A DNA stretch of 47,026 nucleotides from Candidatus Copromonas faecavium (nom. illeg.) (lineage in GTDB: Bacteria; Bacillota; Clostridia; Lachnospirales; Lachnospiraceae), in assembly GCA_018712915.1 (NCBI GenBank), contig DVGC01000047.1:1-47026 (forward strand). Direction: 5' to 3'. The position numbers and the translations under genes were made by a program. The notes under the pieces were generated by a model. The model searched no databases. It saw only the letters and a program-made list of their open reading frames with translations, and had not been told where the DNA came from. This document shows positions 42,480-47,026 of the stretch, in pieces; the stretch's first letter is position 1, and each line of letters opens with the position of its first letter.

Positions 42480-44405
42480 ATGAAAAAGATCGAAATCGAT
42501 ACTTTTTTAAAGTTCCAGTTTGTCAGCAATCCCACATTTTCTCCGGACCATGCATCCGTGGCCTTTGTGGTTTCTGCTGCCAACCGGGAAAAGAACAATT
42601 ACGGAGGAAATCTGTATGTTTATGACCTGAAGGCAGAAAAGGTTCTGAAACTGACCTCCGGCGACGATGCCAAGTCCTATGCCTGGACCTCGGACAATAC
42701 GCTCCTGTTCCCGGCAGACCGGAGTCCTAAAAAGGATGGAGAAAAAAAGGAAGAACAGACCTGCTTTTATGAGATTTCCACCCATGGAGGCGAAGCAGAG
42801 GAAGCATTTACGGTACCCGCAAAGGTTTCTGCCATTCGTGAGCTGTCTGCCGGACGCTACCTTCTGACCGTCAAATACGACAACTATAAAGAAACAAGAA
42901 AGACCTCCTACGAAGTCATCGACGAGCTTCCCTTCTGGGGCAACGGTCTCGGATTTACCAACGCAAAGAGAAACCGCTTTGCCATTTATGACCGCGCATC
43001 AGGAGAAATGACCTGGGTGGCCGACGAGTGGACCGAGTGCATGGAATACTCCGTATACGGCGATCTGCTGCTTTACCGCGGCTATCCCTGGAAACAGAGC
43101 GTTCAGGGCATGAAGCCGGGCGTTTATCTCTATAACATGGCAACCGGTGAAACAAAAACCATGATCGAGCCGGAAACCATCCGTACCGGTTCCATCGAGC
43201 TGTTAAATGAGAAGGAAGCCATTGTCATGTCTGCCGACGCTTCCTATAAAGACTTCAATAAATACTGCAATTTTTATAAGCTGAACCTGGAGGACGGCTC
43301 CTTAAGCCTGTTTGCTCCCTATGACGCTTCCATCGGCTCCTCCGTCGGATCGGATGCCAGATACGGCGGCGGACGGACACATAAGGCCATGGATGGCGAT
43401 TTCTACTTTGTCTCCACCATCAACGACTTCTCCTACCTTTATAAGCTGGATAAGAGCGGCATCATTTCCGGCCCGCTGACCAAGGGAAGCTGCTGCGACA
43501 GCTTCGATATCTGCGAGGGCCATCTGGCCACCTGTGAGATGCAGGGACTGAAACTGGCAGAGCTTTATGTAGACGGAGTGCAGGTAACGCACTTTAACGA
43601 CTGGCTCTGCACAGAATACTCCGTTTCCACCCCCGAGCCCCTTACCTTCACCGCCAGCGACGGCTTTGAGATTCACGGCTGGGTGATGAAACCGGCCGGT
43701 TACGTGGAAGGACAGACCTATCCTGCCATCCTCCATATCCATGGCGGCCCCCGGACCGTATTCTCAGATGTATATCATCACGAAATGCAGATGTGGGCCA
43801 GCGCAGGCTACTTTGTCTTCTACTGCAATCCCAGAGGATCGGACGGCCGCGGCACCGAGTTCGGCAACATCAACGGCATCTATGGCACGGTGGATTACCA
43901 GAACCTGATGGATTTCACCGATGAAGTTTTGAAACAGTATCCGGCCATCGATAAAGAGCGGGTCGGCGTCACCGGCGGCTCCTACGGCGGCTTTATGACC
44001 AACTGGATCGTGGGCCATACGGATCGGTTTAAGGCGGCAGCATCCCAGCGCTCCATCGCCAACTGGGTTTCCTTCGAGCACAACTCGGATATTGGCCATA
44101 CCTTTATCTTAAACAATCAGGGCACCAATACAAGAACGGATGTGGAGCTTCTCTGGAAGCAGTCTCCGCTCCAGTTTGCCCCCAACTGCAAAACTCCGAT
44201 TCTTTTCATCCACTCCGACGAGGACTTCCGCTGCTATATGGCCGAAGGTTTTGCCATGTACAGTGCCGTCAAGAGAAACGGCTGCCCGGCCAAGCTCTGC
44301 CTGTTCCACGGTGAAAACCATGAGCTTTCCAGAAGCGGAAAGCCGGAGAATCGGATTGACCGCATGTCCGAAATCGTAAACTGGATGGATTCCTACCTGA
44401 AATAG
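42480..44405 (+). CDS. S9-family prolyl oligopeptidase-like peptidase (copy 2)
   Basis: A 641-residue paralogue of the gene at 39042, very similar throughout (same start MKKIEIDTFLKFQFVSNPTF). The nucleophile is S501 in TGGSYGGFMTNW, with HSDEDFRC and HGENHELSRSG completing the triad. It is cytoplasmic. It lies 92 bases after the M20 gene with no clear promoter between, so the two may be cotranscribed; AAAGGAG precedes the ATG. Differences between copies concentrate in the propeller, the part that selects substrates. Confidence 0.93.
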   Translation: MKKIEIDTFLKFQFVSNPTFSPDHASVAFVVSAANREKNNYGGNLYVYDLKAEKVLKLTSGDDAKSYAWTSDNTLLFPADRSPKKDGEKKEEQTCFYEISTHGGEAEEAFTVPAKVSAIRELSAGRYLLTVKYDNYKETRKTSYEVIDELPFWGNGLGFTNAKRNRFAIYDRASGEMTWVADEWTECMEYSVYGDLLLYRGYPWKQSVQGMKPGVYLYNMATGETKTMIEPETIRTGSIELLNEKEAIVMSADASYKDFNKYCNFYKLNLEDGSLSLFAPYDASIGSSVGSDARYGGGRTHKAMDGDFYFVSTINDFSYLYKLDKSGIISGPLTKGSCCDSFDICEGHLATCEMQGLKLAELYVDGVQVTHFNDWLCTEYSVSTPEPLTFTASDGFEIHGWVMKPAGYVEGQTYPAILHIHGGPRTVFSDVYHHEMQMWASAGYFVFYCNPRGSDGRGTEFGNINGIYGTVDYQNLMDFTDEVLKQYPAIDKERVGVTGGSYGGFMTNWIVGHTDRFKAAASQRSIANWVSFEHNSDIGHTFILNNQGTNTRTDVELLWKQSPLQFAPNCKTPILFIHSDEDFRCYMAEGFAMYSAVKRNGCPAKLCLFHGENHELSRSGKPENRIDRMSEIVNWMDSYLK

Positions 44406-44476
44406 TCCGGAAAACCTCTCCGGAAGCCTCATTTTCAGACAGATTTTCAAACATGCGCCGCCAGACGCAGCGCAGA

Positions 44477-44522
44477 AAAAGCCTGCCGAACCGGAAGCAA
44501 AACACCGGTCCGGCAGGCTTTT
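44477..44522. terminator. Bidirectional terminator between S9 copy 2 and mazF
   Basis: AAAAGCCTGCCG (44477-44488) pairs with CGGCAGGCTTTT (44511-44522), with CCGG/CCGG inside. A-rich on the left and T-rich on the right, it can serve both convergent transcripts. Confidence 0.88.
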
Positions 44523-44529
44523 CGGGCTC

Positions 44530-44877
44530 TTATGTAGCCAGCTCCAGGCTGATTCTCAGAGCCTGGTCCACCCGCTCCTGCAATTCTCCGTCAATATGGC
44601 AGATTTTTTCTCTGAGCCTCTGCTTGTCGATGGTCCGAAGCTGTTCCAGAAGGATCACCGAGTCTTTTACCATATCGCACTGTCTGGCGCAAAGCTCCAC
44701 ATGGGTCGGAAGCTTCGCCTTATTCATTTTTGAGGTAATGGCCGCACAAATCACCGTAGGACTGTGCTTGTTCCCCACATCATTCTGTATAATCAAAACC
44801 GGACGGACTCCGCCCTGCTCAGAACCAATCACCGGCCTCAAATCTGCATAATAAATATCTCCGCGTCTGATAATCAC
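44530..44877 (-). CDS. mazF: MazF/PemK-family endoribonuclease toxin
   Basis: A 115-residue MazF-type toxin (EndoA/NdoA group) that cleaves specific single-stranded RNA sites. [20 protein letters not shown] with RPVLIIQND holds the conserved RGD and basic residues; [25 protein letters not shown] and [10 protein letters not shown] complete the fold. The start is GTG at 44877 with GGAG upstream. In many Firmicutes the order is alr, antitoxin, mazF. Here the 136 bases between alr and mazF hold no antitoxin frame, so any partner must be elsewhere. Confidence 0.93.
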   Translation of the reverse strand: MIIRRGDIYYADLRPVIGSEQGGVRPVLIIQNDVGNKHSPTVICAAITSKMNKAKLPTHVELCARQCDMVKDSVILLEQLRTIDKQRLREKICHIDGELQERVDQALRISLELAT

Positions 44878-45013
44878 ATTTTCACACTCCGCCTGTGGTT
44901 TTTCAGGTTTCCCTGTAACAACAGTATTGACATCCCTTGATTATCTTATGCAGAAATTTGAAAAACCGGGCACTTCCAAACGCAGATTCATAAAAGGCGC
45001 CGAAAAAGGATCC

Positions 45014-46210
45014 TTATTTTCTCCTCAGCACCGGCTCCCGGAAAACCTCATATGTTCCATCCGGCCAGGAAAGGAACGCCACCGGCTCGCCCCGGTATAA
45101 ATATCTCCTTGGCACCCGCCGTCCGATGAGACAGGGAAGTTCATAATGAAATCCGCCACTCTTTTGAGCCAGCTCCTCCATGGTAATTGTTTCATCACCA
45201 TCCTGCCCCAAAAGCGTCACCGTCTCCCACTCTCTGGCCTGCGGAATATCCGTCACATCCACCATAAACTGATCCATGCAGATTCTGCCAAGAATGGGCG
45301 CCCGTTTTCCGCAGACTAAAATTTCCCCCTTCCCGGACAGGCTCCTGGGATAGCCGTCTCCGTAGCCGGCACAGACTGTGGCCACCCGCATGGGCCCCGG
45401 TGCAAGAAAAGTCCCTCCATAGCTGATGGAAGTTCCCGCCTCTACTTCCTTGATATACGTGAGATGACTTTTCCACTCCATGGCAGGACGAACCGAAAAG
45501 TCCATCCCCGTTTCCCCGGACGGCTTCAGTCCATAAAGAATAATTCCGGCGCGAACCGCATCAAAGTCCGCCTCACGAAGCTCCAAAAGGCCAGCGCTGT
45601 TGGAACAGTGCCGGATGGGAATGGAAATTCCCCTCTCCTTAAGAAGCGCCAGAAAGCCGGAAAACCGTTCAAGCTGCTGCCTGGTAAATTCCTTTTCCCG
45701 CTCATCCGCTCTGGCAAAATGGGTAAAAGCTCCCTCGATCTGGATTCCGGGAAGGGCAGCAATCCGCTCCACCGTCTCTGCCGCCTGCTCTCCGGGCTCC
45801 AGTCCGATGCGGCCCATTCCCGTATCCACGGCAATATGGATCTTGGCCGTTCTTTCCAGCCGGCAGGCCGTTTTTGAAAGCTCCTTCGCATCTTCATACC
45901 GGAAAATGGTCGGCCGGATTTCCTCTCTTACCAGTTCCTCATACCGTTCCCTTGCCGCAGGCCCCAGCACCAGAATGCCTTTCCCAATCCCATGTTTTCT
46001 CAGCTGCAGAGCTTCATCTGCCGTGGCAACTCCGTATCCTGATACGAACCGGTCGATGGTCTGAGCCACCGCCACGGCTCCGTGTCCGTAACCATCTGCC
46101 TTTACGATTCCAATGACCATGGTTCCAGGGGTCAGCTCTCTCTGTATGGCCCGCATATTTTCCTCAATCCGGTCCAGATGAATATCCACATAGGTTCTGT
46201 CAGTCCGCAT
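45014..46210 (-). CDS. alr: Alanine racemase
   Basis: A 398-residue PLP enzyme interconverting L- and D-alanine for peptidoglycan. K37 in VKADGYGHGA holds the cofactor; ISYGGTF supplies the second catalytic tyrosine; CMDQFMVDVTDIP lies in the C-terminal beta domain. Its start overlaps the end of the nnrD gene by 11 bases, so both are cotranscribed; mazF follows on the same strand. Confidence 0.95.
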   Translation of the reverse strand: MRTDRTYVDIHLDRIEENMRAIQRELTPGTMVIGIVKADGYGHGAVAVAQTIDRFVSGYGVATADEALQLRKHGIGKGILVLGPAARERYEELVREEIRPTIFRYEDAKELSKTACRLERTAKIHIAVDTGMGRIGLEPGEQAAETVERIAALPGIQIEGAFTHFARADEREKEFTRQQLERFSGFLALLKERGISIPIRHCSNSAGLLELREADFDAVRAGIILYGLKPSGETGMDFSVRPAMEWKSHLTYIKEVEAGTSISYGGTFLAPGPMRVATVCAGYGDGYPRSLSGKGEILVCGKRAPILGRICMDQFMVDVTDIPQAREWETVTLLGQDGDETITMEELAQKSGGFHYELPCLIGRRVPRRYLYRGEPVAFLSWPDGTYEVFREPVLRRK

Positions 46211-47026
46211 ACCTCATCACCTCCGAAAGACTGTCCGCCAGCTCGCCTGCTAGCACGGAATGAATCCCGTACCGCTTTTCGGCCGCCTCTCCCGCCAGTC
46301 CGTGAACGTAAACGCCCATGGCCGCCGCTTCTCCCTCTTCCATTCCAATGGCTATGAGTCCGGCAATCACTCCCGTCAGCACATCTCCTGACCCGCCCTT
46401 GGCCATGGCCGGACTTCCGCTCTCATTCACATACAGCGAACCGTCCCGGACGGAAATCACCGTAGCCGCATCTTTTAACACACAGGTCACTCCGTATTCT
46501 CTGGAAAGAGCTCCGGCATACCCGACCGGATCCATTTTCAGCTCCCCAATCCCGGTTCCTGTAAACCGGGACATTTCCATCATGTGCGGAGTTAAAATCA
46601 TGTTCTCCGTCAGATATTCCTTAAGCTTCGGCCGCTTTGCCAGCAGATTGACTGCGTCCGCATCCAGAATCAGAGGCACGTACGCTTCGCTTAAGACCGT
46701 CTCCACCATCATCTCTGCCGCCGCCCCCGTCCCGATTCCGGGGCCAAGAACAATGACATCGGCCCAGGCCGTCTGTTCCTTTACAAGCTCCTTCCACCCC
46801 TGCGGATCAGCCTTGGCCTCTTCCGCTTCATAAGAAACCACAATGGCCTCCGGAAGCTTCTGCTGCAGAACCGGCCGGTTTTCCGCAGCCGTAAAAATCT
46901 TCACAAGCCCTGCCCCGCAGCGGTAAGCCGCCAGAGCAGAGAAGTATGCCGCGCCTGCCATTCCTGCAGAACCGGCCATTACCAGCACTTTTCCGAATGT
47001 TCCTTTGTTGGAGTTCTGCTTCCGCT
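46200..47026 (-). CDS. nnrD: ADP-dependent NAD(P)H-hydrate dehydratase (5' end outside window)
   Basis: Repairs NAD(P)HX, the hydrated form of NAD(P)H, using ADP. The visible 275 codons start at the window edge in NSNKGTFGKVLVMAGSAGMA, the usual beginning of the carbohydrate-kinase-like dehydratase domain. VLGPGIGTG, LILDADAVN, LTPHMMEMSR and AKGGSGDVLTGVIAGLIA (ADP site) follow. The frame runs off the window, so an N-terminal NnrE epimerase domain, common in bacteria, may be present upstream. It overlaps alr by 11 bases. Confidence 0.93.
   Translation of the reverse strand, partial: RKQNSNKGTFGKVLVMAGSAGMAGAAYFSALAAYRCGAGLVKIFTAAENRPVLQQKLPEAIVVSYEAEEAKADPQGWKELVKEQTAWADVIVLGPGIGTGAAAEMMVETVLSEAYVPLILDADAVNLLAKRPKLKEYLTENMILTPHMMEMSRFTGTGIGELKMDPVGYAGALSREYGVTCVLKDAATVISVRDGSLYVNESGSPAMAKGGSGDVLTGVIAGLIAIGMEEGEAAAMGVYVHGLAGEAAEKRYGIHSVLAGELADSLSEVMRYAD

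Overview
The window looks like a chromosomal segment of an anaerobic Firmicute of the Lachnospiraceae (Clostridium cluster XIVa) type. The evidence is a moderate GC content with strong AGGAGG-type ribosome sites, a class III (oxygen-sensitive) ribonucleotide reductase with its activase, a short cobalamin MetH whose reactivation domain is a separate protein, ScpA/ScpB condensin genes, and many uncharacterised gut-clostridial genes. I cannot name the species. No rRNA, tRNA, CRISPR array, prophage or insertion sequence is visible. The right end cuts through an NAD(P)HX dehydratase gene.

Layout, left to right. (1) 0.2-3.2 kb: leuCD on the minus strand with a divergent LysR regulator; the two promoters appear to share one -10 box. 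(2) 3.2-7.5 kb: nudC with a small flavoprotein, an unknown protein and an HTH regulator divergent around two matching palindromes, a second HTH gene, and a two-gene operon of an unknown 149-residue protein plus an EcsC-family protein. (3) 7.5-11.1 kb: a P-type Ca2+/Mn2+ ATPase preceded by a probable yybP-ykoY manganese riboswitch with competing terminator and antiterminator hairpins. (4) 11.2-15.9 kb: scpA-scpB-nrdD-nrdG, with a block of tandem repeats and hairpins between nrdD and nrdG. (5) 16-24 kb: a metallophosphoesterase, a D,D-carboxypeptidase with a choline-binding-like tail, a SNF2 helicase and argS.

(6) 24-28 kb: metF, a MetH-activation protein and metH, joined by 1-base overlaps; together they make methyl-THF and methionine. 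(7) 28-33.6 kb: a cytidylate kinase-like protein, a small membrane protein, two tandem AbgB-like M20 amidohydrolases, a TauE/SafE transporter and a MarR regulator. (8) 33.7-36.4 kb: DAHP synthase, preceded by a consensus promoter, a 33-codon leader peptide dense in Tyr and Phe, and an intrinsic terminator, followed by yebC. This appears to be an aromatic amino-acid attenuator and is the most striking item in the window. (9) 36.5-44.4 kb: a LysR/MFS divergent pair, then two paralogous S9 peptidases flanking an M20 peptidase, which suggests a peptide-use island. (10) 44.5 kb to the end: mazF without a visible antitoxin, alr and nnrD.

The common theme is amino-acid metabolism (leucine, methionine, aromatics, peptide and amide hydrolysis). 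It is controlled by local cis elements: two RNA attenuation devices and several palindromic operators lying over readable promoters. All gene calls rest on reading translated sequence and motifs; no database search was possible.
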